From NCBI GenBank assembly GCA_934456435.1, contig CAKSHH010000007.1, positions 1 through 64,000 on the forward strand: DNA of 64,000 nucleotides, read 5' to 3'. The position numbers and the translations under genes are program-made. Position 1 is the first letter of the stretch. Each line of letters starts with the position of its first letter. The notes under the pieces were generated by a model. It was not told the origin of the DNA, searched no databases, and saw nothing but the letters and a program-made list of their open reading frames with translations. Positions 49,862-59,018 of the stretch are shown here, piece after piece. Source of the stretch: an uncultured Eubacteriales bacterium (lineage in GTDB: Bacteria > Bacillota > Clostridia > Oscillospirales > Acutalibacteraceae).

Positions 49862-51490
49862 ATGTTCATAACCAAACAAATATCATCTCTCCAGCGTGTG
49901 TTTCTCGACGGCAAATGCGACCTCGGCGAAATTGCCGAAGCCTCTGCTCTCAGGGGTGAAAGATTCTCATATCAGATCGCTTACACCTCAGACGAACGTT
50001 TTTTTGCCGATATAGTTGTTGAATCCGCACTTTCCGATTTTATTGAAATACGCTCTGTCGGCAATGTGCCGTCGGAGTACCCGTGCGGAGCCGATGATTA
50101 CGGGGTCTATGAACGAACCGAAGCAGGTCTTTTCCCCGACGTGCTTGAGCCCATTGACGGACAGCTTTTGATTAAAAGGAACAATTGTTACTCCATTTGG
50201 ATCACCGCTGAGCTCCCGAAAGAGCTCAAAAGCGGACTTTACACGATAACGGTCAAATTCTGCCGCGACGGTGAAGTTCTGTCCGAAAACACGCTTACGC
50301 TCCGTGTTATAAACGCTGTCCTGCCTGAGCAAACGCTCACCTATACGCAATGGTTTCATTGCGACGGAATCGCAAATTACTACAACACGCCCGTTTTCAG
50401 CGACAGGTTCTGGGAGCTTACCGAAAGCTTTATGAAAGCCGCTGTCCGCACGGGTGTTAATATGATACTCACCCCCGTTTTCACTCCGCCGCTTGACACA
50501 CAGATAGGCGGCGAGCGGCTGACGGTTCAGCTCGTTGACGTCAAGGAAAGCGGCGGCAAATATACCTTTGCGTTTGACAATTTTGTCAAATGGGTAAGGC
50601 TTGCCGAGAAATGCGGCTTCAAATATTTTGAAATTTCGCACCTCTTCTCTCAATGGGGAGCGGTCGCCGCACCGAAAATCATAGCCGAAGCCGACGGTGA
50701 AGAAAGGCGGATTTTCGGCTGGGATACCGTCGCGTCGTCGCAGGAATACGCCGACTTCCTCCGCGCGTTTTTGCCGAACCTCATCAAGGTTATCAAGCTG
50801 GAGGGCATTGAAAAATCCACCTTCTTCCACGTTTCGGACGAGCCGAACGAGGAGCAAATCGGCTCCTACTCTGCCGCCAAGGCAATCATCTCTCCCCTGC
50901 TTGAGGGCTTTCCGATAATTGACGCGCTTTCCGATTACGGGTTCTACGAAAAGGGCATTGTCAGCCGCCCGATTCCCTGCACGAACGAAATTGAAAGCTT
51001 CATTGACAAGGGGTTCGAGCATCCGTGGACCTACTACTGCTGCGGTCAGACGGGAAAGCTCAGCAACAGGTTCTTCGGTATGCCGCTTGCCGCGACAAGA
51101 GCGATAGGAGTTCAGCTCTTTAAATATAACATTGAGGGCTTCCTGCAATGGGGCTTCAACTTCTATAATTCGCAGTATTCGACAAGAAGCATCGACCCGT
51201 ACAGGGTCACGGACGCGGACGGAGCCTTTCCGTCGGGCGATTCGTTCACGGTATACCCCGGCAAAAACGGTGCGGTCGAATCCGTCAGGAGCGCCGTTTT
51301 CTATGACGGACTTCAGGATATGCGCGCTATGCAGCTTCTTGCCGAAAGAATCGGCACGTCTGTCGTTGTGAACCTGCTCGAAAATGAGTTCGGAAAAATC
51401 ACCTTCACCGAATATCCGCGCGGAGCAGAAAAAATATTGAAAATGCGAAAAATTATAAACAATCATTTAGACAGTTTATATAAATTATAA
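49862..51490 (+). CDS. DUF4091/GH123-like protein
   Basis: A 542-aa protein. An N-terminal beta-sandwich of about 150 residues, then a TIM-barrel-like region with SDEP at 325-328 (the Asp-Glu pair characteristic of GH123-like N-acetylhexosaminidases) and a C-terminal GFLQWGFNFYNS segment. No signal peptide, so it may act on internalised glycans. GGAG ribosome binding site before 49862. Assignment by motif memory. Confidence 0.75.
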   Translation: MFITKQISSLQRVFLDGKCDLGEIAEASALRGERFSYQIAYTSDERFFADIVVESALSDFIEIRSVGNVPSEYPCGADDYGVYERTEAGLFPDVLEPIDGQLLIKRNNCYSIWITAELPKELKSGLYTITVKFCRDGEVLSENTLTLRVINAVLPEQTLTYTQWFHCDGIANYYNTPVFSDRFWELTESFMKAAVRTGVNMILTPVFTPPLDTQIGGERLTVQLVDVKESGGKYTFAFDNFVKWVRLAEKCGFKYFEISHLFSQWGAVAAPKIIAEADGEERRIFGWDTVASSQEYADFLRAFLPNLIKVIKLEGIEKSTFFHVSDEPNEEQIGSYSAAKAIISPLLEGFPIIDALSDYGFYEKGIVSRPIPCTNEIESFIDKGFEHPWTYYCCGQTGKLSNRFFGMPLAATRAIGVQLFKYNIEGFLQWGFNFYNSQYSTRSIDPYRVTDADGAFPSGDSFTVYPGKNGAVESVRSAVFYDGLQDMRAMQLLAERIGTSVVVNLLENEFGKITFTEYPRGAEKILKMRKIINNHLDSLYKL

Positions 51491-51508
51491 TTATTTTGAC
51501 ATTTTTCT

Positions 51509-51537
51509 TTGCATTTTATTACATATTTTGTTATAAT
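51509..51537 (+). promoter_or_regulatory. Promoter of the serine hydrolase gene
   Basis: TTGCAT, 17-nt spacer, TATAAT. Confidence 0.65.
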
Positions 51538-51570
51538 ACCCTCGTAAAAATTTTTAAAGGGGCGAGCACA

Positions 51571-53166
51571 TTGCTGGAAAGAGCAGAATATCCCGAACAG
51601 GTCGGCGTTGACTCAGCCGTTGTCACGGATCTGATTCGATTCTACGAAAAACTTGATTTTAACATTGACAGTCTTATGGTTGTCAGACACGGAAAGGTTG
51701 CGTGTGAATGTCATTGGGCGCCGAACCGCGTTGACACTCCGCATGATATGTTTTCGCTCAGCAAGAGCGTTACGGCGACCGCAATCGGAATCGCCGTGGA
51801 CGAGGGTTATGTCTCCCTCGACACCAAGATATATGAAAAATACTTCCCGCACAAGCTTGAGGGCTTGACGGGTCAGCAAAAGGAATGGGCGCAGAAGGTC
51901 ACCGTTCACGACGTTCTCTCAATGAGAATGGGCAAGGTCACAAGCGTCTTTGACGACAAGGCAAAGACCGACTGGGTTGACGGCATACTTGACAAGCCGA
52001 TTCAGTTTGAGCCGAACACGGACTGGAAATATATCAGCGAGAACGCATATCTCCTCTCGTGGATAATTCAGCGCGAAACGGGAATGACAATGACCGAGTA
52101 CCTCACGCCGAGGCTGTACGAGCCGCTCGGCATAAAGGTTCCGCATTGGGAGCAGAGCCACGTCGGCGTTGACGCGGGCGGCTGGGGTCTCAAGCTGACG
52201 GTCGAGGACATTGCCAAAATCTCAATGCTCTACCTCAACAAGGGCGTTTATGACGGCAAGCGTATTTTCTCCGAGGACTGGTTCAACAAGGCAACCTATC
52301 CATACACCAAAAAGACCTACCCAGTTTTCTCGGACAACGCCGAGTACGGCTATCAGGTTTGGATAGACCACGAGCACAACGACACCACATACCGATTCAC
52401 GGGACTTTACGGACAGTTCTCGTTCATTTTCCCGGATTATGACGCCTGCGTTGTCATCACCGCAAGCGACACGCGCGACGGCGACACAATAGCTTCCGCA
52501 TACAAGCACTTCCCCAAGGCGTTTATCGAGCCGTGTGAAATCAGCGACGAAAAGCGCTTTGAGTTCAAGGCTCTCACAACGACGCGCGGTTATGGCCCCG
52601 ACTTCAAAAAGTCAACGGGCAAGCGCAACCCGAAAGCGGAGAAGAAAATCAGCAACCGTATGATAAAGCTCGTTCCCCTGCCGTACTCAAGCACCCAGGG
52701 AGCGGTTACATACTTCATGTGGAGAAAAAAGATCGGCGGACTGACCGACATCAAATTCAGCTTTGACAAGGACAGCGCCTATATGTCATTCAAGGAAAAC
52801 AATTCCGAAAGAATGACGATCCGCGCCGGCATGAACAACGAGTATGTCCACAACGTTATCACGCTCGGCGAAAACGAGCTTATAGTTGACGCTCAGGCAA
52901 CGTGGAACAGGGACGGAAGCCTTGAATTTTTCCTCTACAATTCGGGCAGACCGCAGTCAAAGCGTCTGAGATTCATCTTCAAGGGCAACACCGTCATTCT
53001 CAAACAGAGCTCATTCCCCGGCTTCGGCGCAGTCGCAAAGTTCAACATTGAATTTAATATGGGTATGAACGTCGGTCCGAAGCTTGAGGGCTTCCTCGAA
53101 AAGGGCGGCGCAGTATTCGGAACATTTTACAGCGACACCGACACAGTCGGCAGATTCGTGGAATAA
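51571..53166 (+). CDS. Beta-lactamase-family serine hydrolase
   Basis: A 531-aa protein. Class-C-beta-lactamase/esterase fold at 1-350 with SLSK (Ser62, Lys65) and a Tyr motif in WKYISENAYLLSW. About 180 C-terminal residues form a separate beta-rich domain. The TTG at 51571 is taken as start because AAAGGGG precedes it and the -10 box of the likely promoter ends 33 nt upstream; longer frames would begin inside the promoter. No signal peptide, so probably a cytosolic esterase or peptidase rather than a resistance enzyme. Confidence 0.78.
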   Translation: MLERAEYPEQVGVDSAVVTDLIRFYEKLDFNIDSLMVVRHGKVACECHWAPNRVDTPHDMFSLSKSVTATAIGIAVDEGYVSLDTKIYEKYFPHKLEGLTGQQKEWAQKVTVHDVLSMRMGKVTSVFDDKAKTDWVDGILDKPIQFEPNTDWKYISENAYLLSWIIQRETGMTMTEYLTPRLYEPLGIKVPHWEQSHVGVDAGGWGLKLTVEDIAKISMLYLNKGVYDGKRIFSEDWFNKATYPYTKKTYPVFSDNAEYGYQVWIDHEHNDTTYRFTGLYGQFSFIFPDYDACVVITASDTRDGDTIASAYKHFPKAFIEPCEISDEKRFEFKALTTTRGYGPDFKKSTGKRNPKAEKKISNRMIKLVPLPYSSTQGAVTYFMWRKKIGGLTDIKFSFDKDSAYMSFKENNSERMTIRAGMNNEYVHNVITLGENELIVDAQATWNRDGSLEFFLYNSGRPQSKRLRFIFKGNTVILKQSSFPGFGAVAKFNIEFNMGMNVGPKLEGFLEKGGAVFGTFYSDTDTVGRFVE

Positions 53167-53180
53167 AAATAATAAAGCAA

Positions 53181-53228
53181 AAGGCTGTCACAGCTTGCAA
53201 AAGCAAATTGTGACAGCCGTGTTTTTTT
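53181..53228. terminator. Terminator between convergent genes
   Basis: GGCTGTCACA/TGTGACAGCC 10-bp stem, followed on the plus strand by GTGTTTTTTT. Confidence 0.88.
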
Positions 53229-53233
53229 GTTAA

Positions 53234-53923
53234 TCAGTCTGACGAAAGCTTGAAATCGTATTTCATCTCCAGCGCGTTGAAAAGACGCTTCATAACGCTG
53301 TTCGCTATCGAAACAATGTCCATTTTCTTTATGAAATCAACGGCGGCGTTCTGCTCATACGACGGAACGCAGTATGCGCTCAAGCTCATTCTGAGGAAGC
53401 GTTCAAGCTTCTTGTCCAAGGTGAAATACTGGTCACAGGGACGTGACATATAAGCCCTCATTATGCCCGCCGAGCCGATTTCCAGCTCGTAGAACTCTCC
53501 CTTGTCCGCATCGGGAATGTACGAAGAAAAAATCTGATACAGCTTCTCGGAGGTATTGCGGTAGATGTACTCCGCTATGTGGGGCTGTGAATACGCCTCG
53601 ACGTAGATTTCTCTCAGATTTTCGTTGAGCTCCGTCAGCGTCATCTGCAGCGACGTTTCGACCGCGTAAAGAAGTATCGGCGACGCATTCGCACCGACTA
53701 TTTCATCCGCAATGCCGAACTGGTTTTCAAACATAAACTCCGTCAGCTCCGCAAGAACTCCGTCCTTTGTGTGAAAAATATTGTAGAACGAACTGCTTGT
53801 GACGTCGGCGAGCTTGAGTATTTCCGCATTTGTTGACTTTGTATATCCTTTTTCAATAAACAGCCGCACGCATACAGACAAAATCTTTCTTTTTGTGTTT
53901 TCACTGCTGTATCTTCTTGCCAT
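53234..53923 (-). CDS. TetR-family transcriptional regulator
   Basis: A 229-aa protein with a TetR N-terminal helix-turn-helix (TKRKILSVCVRLFIEKGY, then TNAEILKLADVTSSSFYNIF) and an all-helical ligand domain. Start 53923 has AAGGAG at 8 nt. It may regulate genes nearby, but no operator was identified. Confidence 0.9.
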   Translation of the reverse strand: MARRYSSENTKRKILSVCVRLFIEKGYTKSTNAEILKLADVTSSSFYNIFHTKDGVLAELTEFMFENQFGIADEIVGANASPILLYAVETSLQMTLTELNENLREIYVEAYSQPHIAEYIYRNTSEKLYQIFSSYIPDADKGEFYELEIGSAGIMRAYMSRPCDQYFTLDKKLERFLRMSLSAYCVPSYEQNAAVDFIKKMDIVSIANSVMKRLFNALEMKYDFKLSSD

Positions 53924-54015
53924 TTTTTTCACTCCTTTTCGCCCTCAACGAACTACACTACATTTTAACAAAACAGCGTTGTTTTTTCAAGTGTTTTATT
54001 TTCATCAGGCAATAA

Positions 54016-54669
54016 TCAGTCGAACATTCCGAATCCGGCGACCTCGCTTGTCGGGAGCGAAAAGACGATTGTTTCCGCCTCGGTTTTCGGGCCTGCTTTT
54101 TCAAGAATCGAGCGCATTATCGCCGACTTCTGCTCCGTCTTGGCGACGATCAGAATGACCTCTTTCTCTCGCGCGATGGAAACGTTATAGAACTTTTCCT
54201 CACTCTTTCCGCCCTCTCCCTTTCCGTGCAGAACCGTTCCGCCCGTTGCGCCTGCGGCTCTGGCGGCATTCATAACCATATCTGTCCTGCCCTCGTTTGT
54301 AACGGCAACTATCATTTCATAAGCAAAATTAAAATCGGGCGAATAACCCTGCGGATCGGCTTTCAGGTACTCCATCGCTTTTCTTCCTCCTATACTTTTT
54401 ATCGGCACGGCAACAACAATACCGTGACCCGGTACGCCGATGAACATACGGCGCTTCTGCTCGCTGATCAGGCGTTTGAGACTGTCGTTGTCCGCAACCG
54501 TCAGCGCAACACGTTTTTCGTTGCTCTCAAGTCCGAGTATATCCAGCATACTCCTGACCGCCGTTCCCCTGCCCCTGAGAATTACATTGAGCGGAAGATC
54601 AAGTTCATTCAGAATCGACTTGAGAGTGTCCGTCTTTTTAGGATCATAAATAGAAATTACAAAATTCAT
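54016..54669 (-). CDS. P-II-like regulatory protein paired with DUF1538
   Basis: A 217-aa protein with two P-II-like halves (NFVISIYDPKKTDTL and NFAYEMIVAVTNEGRTDMV; GATGGTVLHGKG resembles the P-II T-loop/nucleotide site). Such double P-II-like proteins are found with DUF1538 membrane proteins and may gate them. Start overlaps the DUF1538 stop (ATGA), strongly linking the two. Confidence 0.8.
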   Translation of the reverse strand: MNFVISIYDPKKTDTLKSILNELDLPLNVILRGRGTAVRSMLDILGLESNEKRVALTVADNDSLKRLISEQKRRMFIGVPGHGIVVAVPIKSIGGRKAMEYLKADPQGYSPDFNFAYEMIVAVTNEGRTDMVMNAARAAGATGGTVLHGKGEGGKSEEKFYNVSIAREKEVILIVAKTEQKSAIMRSILEKAGPKTEAETIVFSLPTSEVAGFGMFD

Positions 54670-56210
54670 ACCGCACTCTCCTCCCACAGCTCAACAATGT
54701 CGTAGTCTCCGTATTCGGCGGTCTCAACGGCCTCAGTTTTTTTATCCTTCAGCGTGTAGACGAGACCGACCGTCTGTATCGAAATCAGCGGCATCATCGC
54801 CACCATCGCCACCACGCCGAAAGCGTCCTTGAGCACATTGCCGCCGAGCGCAAGGCTGGCTCCGATGAAAAACTGAAGCATAAACGTTGCCGTCATCGGT
54901 CCCGACGCAACACCGCCGGAGTCGAACGCGATCGCCGTATAGATATCGGGGACGAAGAACGACATTATCAGCGCCGCCGCATAGCCCGGTATCAGGAACC
55001 AAAGAATTGATATACCCGTCAGCACCCTTATCATTGAAATGCCCATTGCAACCGCGATCGCCGCCGAAAGACTGAGCTTGATCGCCTTGCCGGGTATCGC
55101 GCCTGCGCTAACCTCTTCAATTTGGTTTTGCAGAACCGCAACGGCAGGCTCGGCGGAAATGATAAACCAGCCGAAGAGCATGGAAAGCGGTATCATAAGG
55201 TACTTTGTCCGGCCCACGGCAAGCTCCTGTCCGAGCACGGCGCCGAGCGACGAGAATCCGACATTAACGCCCGTGAGGAAAAGCACCAGTCCGACGTATG
55301 TATAAACAAGTCCGATAAATATCTTTGTAAGGCTTCTCTTTGAGATTCGCAGAACGGCGAGCTGGAGCAGCAGGAAGATCGCAACAACAGGAAGCAGCGA
55401 TATCGCAACCTCGCCCATATATTTCGGAATTTCCTTGAAGTAGGTAACTCCGATTTCCGCCGTTGAGCCGAAGCTGAAGCTGCTGACCTCGGCGACCGCA
55501 TCGGTGTCCGAATAGAAAAATCCGAGTATCAAAACCGCAAGAACGGGACCTATTGAGCTCAGCGCAACCAAGCCGAAGCTGTCCGCCTCCGCCTTGTCGT
55601 CACTTCTTATGTTCGACACGCCGACGCCCAGCGCAAGAATGAACGGAACGGTCATCGGTCCTGTCGTAACTCCGCCCGAATCAAAGGCGATACTCAAAAA
55701 GCTGTCGTCCGTGAACGAAGCCAAAATAAATATTATTCCGTAGAAAATCAGCAAAAGCCAGCGCAGTCGGAAGCCCGTCAGTATACGCACCATACTGACC
55801 GCGAGGAAAAATCCGACGCCCACGCCGACCGTTATGAGAAGTACGGAATTGTTGATGTGCGGAACGGTCTCGGCGAGCACCTGAAGATCGGGCTCAGCCA
55901 CCGTTATCGCAACGCCGAAAGCGAAGCTGACCGCAACAATCAGCGGAAGCTTCTTCGTCCTTGTCATCGCCGTACCGATTTTGTTTCCGATCGGAATCAT
56001 TGACGTGTCGGCGCCGAGGGAAAACAGTCCGATTCCCAGAATTACCATAATCGTGCCTATAAAAAAATTCAGCATCAGGTCTGTGTTAATAGGCGCAATG
56101 CTGAAGCATAACAACGAAACTATAATAATTATCGGGAGCACGGAGCCCGCGGACTCCTTCACCTTTTCCGCAATAGCCGTGCGGTTTTTGAGCAGTATTT
56201 CCTTTTTCAT
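54666..56210 (-). CDS. DUF1538 membrane protein with internal duplication
   Basis: A 514-aa protein with about 12 helices. Two related halves each carry an AEP motif (TVAEPDLQVL and ISAEPAVAVL) and an AFDSGGV(T/A)(T/S)GPMT motif. The repeated acidic SGG segments could form a symmetrical ion or solute path. Substrate unknown. Promoter with good boxes at 56255-56283. Confidence 0.85.
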   Translation of the reverse strand: MKKEILLKNRTAIAEKVKESAGSVLPIIIIVSLLCFSIAPINTDLMLNFFIGTIMVILGIGLFSLGADTSMIPIGNKIGTAMTRTKKLPLIVAVSFAFGVAITVAEPDLQVLAETVPHINNSVLLITVGVGVGFFLAVSMVRILTGFRLRWLLLIFYGIIFILASFTDDSFLSIAFDSGGVTTGPMTVPFILALGVGVSNIRSDDKAEADSFGLVALSSIGPVLAVLILGFFYSDTDAVAEVSSFSFGSTAEIGVTYFKEIPKYMGEVAISLLPVVAIFLLLQLAVLRISKRSLTKIFIGLVYTYVGLVLFLTGVNVGFSSLGAVLGQELAVGRTKYLMIPLSMLFGWFIISAEPAVAVLQNQIEEVSAGAIPGKAIKLSLSAAIAVAMGISMIRVLTGISILWFLIPGYAAALIMSFFVPDIYTAIAFDSGGVASGPMTATFMLQFFIGASLALGGNVLKDAFGVVAMVAMMPLISIQTVGLVYTLKDKKTEAVETAEYGDYDIVELWEESAV

Positions 56211-56254
56211 AGTCCCAAGCTCTCACCTTCCTCAAAAAATATATTATATGTAAT

Positions 56255-56283
56255 ATTATACAATTTTTATGTAACTTATGCAA
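56255..56283 (-). promoter_or_regulatory. Promoter of the DUF1538/P-II operon
   Basis: Minus strand TTGCAT, 17-nt spacer, TATAAT. Confidence 0.7.
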
Positions 56284-56340
56284 GCGAATCGGCAGCAAAT
56301 TCAAGATTTTTTTACATTTGGGCAAAATTATTTAATTCTA

Positions 56341-56369
56341 TTGCTTTAACCGGTGTGAAGTGATATAAT
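56341..56369 (+). promoter_or_regulatory. Promoter of the PI-PLC-like gene
   Basis: TTGCTT, 17-nt spacer, TATAAT, then CAAGGAG and ATG 56410. Confidence 0.72.
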
Positions 56370-56409
56370 GTAAAAGGTTCACAAAATATTGCTCAAGGAG
56401 ATAATATAA

Positions 56410-57324
56410 ATGTGCAAAAAGCTTATATCGTCAGCGTCAAACTTCTCCTTATGGATCAAGGCACTGAAAGGAAAATATGTTGAAAAGGATGTCGGCGGCT
56501 ACGACAGAAACAACTGGATGGCAGATATCGCCGACGATGCGTTCATAAATGAAATTTCAATCCCCGGCTCGCACGATAGCTGTGCCCTTTTCGAGCCGAT
56601 TCTTTCCATTGCAAGGTGCCAGGAGTGCACCATAACCGATCAGCTCAATATGGGCGTTCGTTACCTTGACATCAGGGCAAACGTCGTTCACGGCGATTTG
56701 GTAATATCGCACGGTCCGATTTTTCAGGGCATTTCCTTTGACAACATCGCCGAGCAATGCTACCGCTTTTTGTCCGCGAATCCGAGCGAAACAATTATTT
56801 TCTCGCTGAAGCACGAGCTTCTTTCGCTTGACCGCCGCGGTGAATTTGCAGGTCTTTTTACCCAAAAGCTTGAGCGGCACCGCGATATGTGGTACACGGA
56901 GAACCGTATTCCGAAGCTTTCGGAGGTCAGAGGCAAGATCATACTGCTCAACCGCGTCGGCGAGCTCAGCATCGGAATCAACGCTTCAAAGGACTGGACT
57001 CAGAACGGCTTTTCGAGTATTGAACACCGCGATTTTAGGCTGAACATTCAGGATTGCTACAAGCTCGGCTCCGTCGAGGAAGGCTGGAAGGTCGCGAAAG
57101 AATACTTCCACACCCTGACAAAGGAATCCGACGGCAAAAAGAATCTCAGCATAAATTTTCACAGCGGTATTCTTTCGCTTCCGAATGTTTCCAAGGTCGC
57201 ACAGCACGTCAACACGGAATTTATTAAATACGCAAAGACGCAGGCAAGGCACTTCGGAATTGCGGTTTTCGACTTCATAAACCCCGAAATCTGCAACATT
57301 GTTATTTCGGCAAACTCACAATAA
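56410..57324 (+). CDS. Phosphatidylinositol-specific phospholipase C-like protein
   Basis: A 304-aa protein with the PI-PLC X domain: catalytic His55 (IPGSHDS), Arg84 and Asp87 (RYLDIRA) and second catalytic His101 (ISHGPIF). Bacterial members cleave phosphatidylinositol or related headgroups. No signal peptide is seen, unlike the secreted enzymes, so it may be cytosolic or leave by another route. Monocistronic between its own promoter and terminator. Confidence 0.85.
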   Translation: MCKKLISSASNFSLWIKALKGKYVEKDVGGYDRNNWMADIADDAFINEISIPGSHDSCALFEPILSIARCQECTITDQLNMGVRYLDIRANVVHGDLVISHGPIFQGISFDNIAEQCYRFLSANPSETIIFSLKHELLSLDRRGEFAGLFTQKLERHRDMWYTENRIPKLSEVRGKIILLNRVGELSIGINASKDWTQNGFSSIEHRDFRLNIQDCYKLGSVEEGWKVAKEYFHTLTKESDGKKNLSINFHSGILSLPNVSKVAQHVNTEFIKYAKTQARHFGIAVFDFINPEICNIVISANSQ

Positions 57325-57340
57325 ACAGACAACAAAGATT

Positions 57341-57366
57341 CTGTCGCTGAATGCGGCAGTTTTTTT
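57341..57366 (+). terminator. Terminator after the PI-PLC-like gene
   Basis: CTGTCGC/GCGGCAG stem with a short loop and T7. Confidence 0.8.
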
Positions 57367-57452
57367 ATCAAAATGGGCTCTGTGTTCATTGACATTATGC
57401 CCGTTTAATGGTATTATTTGAATGTTAATTTCAACATGAGGAGATCTATGCC

Positions 57453-59003
57453 ATGAGTAAATTTGATGCGCCGTCCGTAAGAGAACTGCTTGATGAAAGT
57501 GCAGGAAAATACGGGGACTCAACATTCATTAAATTTATCAGAAACAACAATGTTGAAGAAAGAAGCTACAACAAAGTCAGAAGCGACAGCCTTGCCGTGT
57601 GCCGCTGGATTTGCAGTCTTTCAAAGGACAGGATGCACATTGCCATAATCGGCAAATCGAACTATGAATACATCACCTGCCTGACAGGAATCCTCATCAG
57701 CGGAAACGTAGCCGTTCCGTTCGCTCCCGACATTTCCGTTTCCGAGGCGGCGGAGCTTTTCAAGCGAGCCGACATTGAAATGGTGCTCTATGAGGACGAT
57801 TTTTCCGAAAATGCAAAAGAGCTCAACGAGCTTTGTCCGTTCCTCAAGTTTTCGGTAAGTCTCGGCGATCTGGACAAGTTCGACCGCATCTATTCGGAAT
57901 ATTCCGACTCCTCCGAATATGCGCCGCTCTCCGACGTCGAGGTCAACAAGGACGACTGCTGTGTTATCATTTTCACTTCGGGCACAACGGGCGTAAAAAA
58001 GGGCGTTGAGCTTTCAACGCGCGCACTTGTCGGAAACATTATGTACCACGACTACTGCACGGACATTTTCAACCCGAACGACGTTGCGCTGTCCGTTCTC
58101 CCGATGTACCATATCTACTGCTTTTCGGGCGACTACCTCAAGAATCTCAAAGACGGCTTGCAGGTTTGCCTGAACGGCTCTTTGATGGATATAATCAAGA
58201 ACCTCAAAATCTTCGAGCCGCGCGTTATCCGCGTTGTTCCGATGATTGCACAGACTCTTTTGCAGAGGGTCAAAGCCATTCTTGCGCGCAACCCCGAAGC
58301 CACGCCGCAGGAAGCCGTGCAGGAGGTTTTCGGCAGAAATATAAAGTGGCTCATTTCAGGCGGAGCCTATCTTAACCCGGAGCTGATTGACGAATACTCA
58401 AAGCTCGGCATTTATCTCAGGCAGGGCTACGGCATGACCGAGGCAGGCTGCCGAATCTCCGTTCCCGACGAGACGGTTTCAATGGAATCAGTCGGCAGAG
58501 TAACCGATATCTGCGAGGTTCGTATCCGCAACGGTGAGATTCAGGTAAACACGCCGACAGTAATGCTCGGCTACTATAAAATGCCCAAGGAAACGGCGGA
58601 GATGTTCACCGAGGACGGCTGGCTCAAGACCGGCGACATCGGCGAGCTGACCCCTGACAATCAGCTTTTCATTACGGGACGAGTTAAGAACCTCATCATT
58701 CTTTCCAACGGCGAAAACGTTTCGCCTGAGGCTATCGAAAAGAAATTTGCCAACGTTGAGCTTGTCAGCGAAGTGCTTGTCTACGCCGAGAACGACAGAA
58801 TAATCGCCGAGGTTTACCCCGACACGGAATATGCAAAGCTTGAGGGCATTGACGACATTCAGGCGGAGCTCGACAAGGCGGTTGACAGAATGAACAAAAC
58901 CGCGAAGACCTCACACATCATCTCGGAGGTTCGCGTCCGCACCGAGCCGCTCGAAAAAACATCAAGCGGCAAAATTAAGAGAAAAGAAACTGTGATTAAA
59001 TAA
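57453..59003 (+). CDS. AMP-forming acyl/aminoacyl ligase (ANL superfamily)
   Basis: A 516-aa adenylating enzyme. P-loop TSGTTGVKKG (175-184), GYGMTEAG, WLKTGDIG and the C-terminal SSGKIKRK with the catalytic lysine. As it is followed by a condensation-like acyltransferase and an acyl carrier protein, it probably loads an acyl group onto the carrier. The acid is unknown. MGGAG-type ribosome binding site (GAGGAG) 10 nt upstream. Confidence 0.88.
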   Translation: MSKFDAPSVRELLDESAGKYGDSTFIKFIRNNNVEERSYNKVRSDSLAVCRWICSLSKDRMHIAIIGKSNYEYITCLTGILISGNVAVPFAPDISVSEAAELFKRADIEMVLYEDDFSENAKELNELCPFLKFSVSLGDLDKFDRIYSEYSDSSEYAPLSDVEVNKDDCCVIIFTSGTTGVKKGVELSTRALVGNIMYHDYCTDIFNPNDVALSVLPMYHIYCFSGDYLKNLKDGLQVCLNGSLMDIIKNLKIFEPRVIRVVPMIAQTLLQRVKAILARNPEATPQEAVQEVFGRNIKWLISGGAYLNPELIDEYSKLGIYLRQGYGMTEAGCRISVPDETVSMESVGRVTDICEVRIRNGEIQVNTPTVMLGYYKMPKETAEMFTEDGWLKTGDIGELTPDNQLFITGRVKNLIILSNGENVSPEAIEKKFANVELVSEVLVYAENDRIIAEVYPDTEYAKLEGIDDIQAELDKAVDRMNKTAKTSHIISEVRVRTEPLEKTSSGKIKRKETVIK

Positions 59004-59018
59004 TCGGAGGTGTTCAAA

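Noticed and set aside
49988..51466. Long open frame antisense to the DUF4091 gene
   Set aside because: Protein on the plus strand has domain motifs and a proper start; the antisense frame has low-complexity Arg/Val composition and no start signal.
51496..51570. Upstream extension of the serine hydrolase frame
   Set aside because: Would place the coding start inside the predicted promoter; TTG 51571 with AAAGGGG is better supported.
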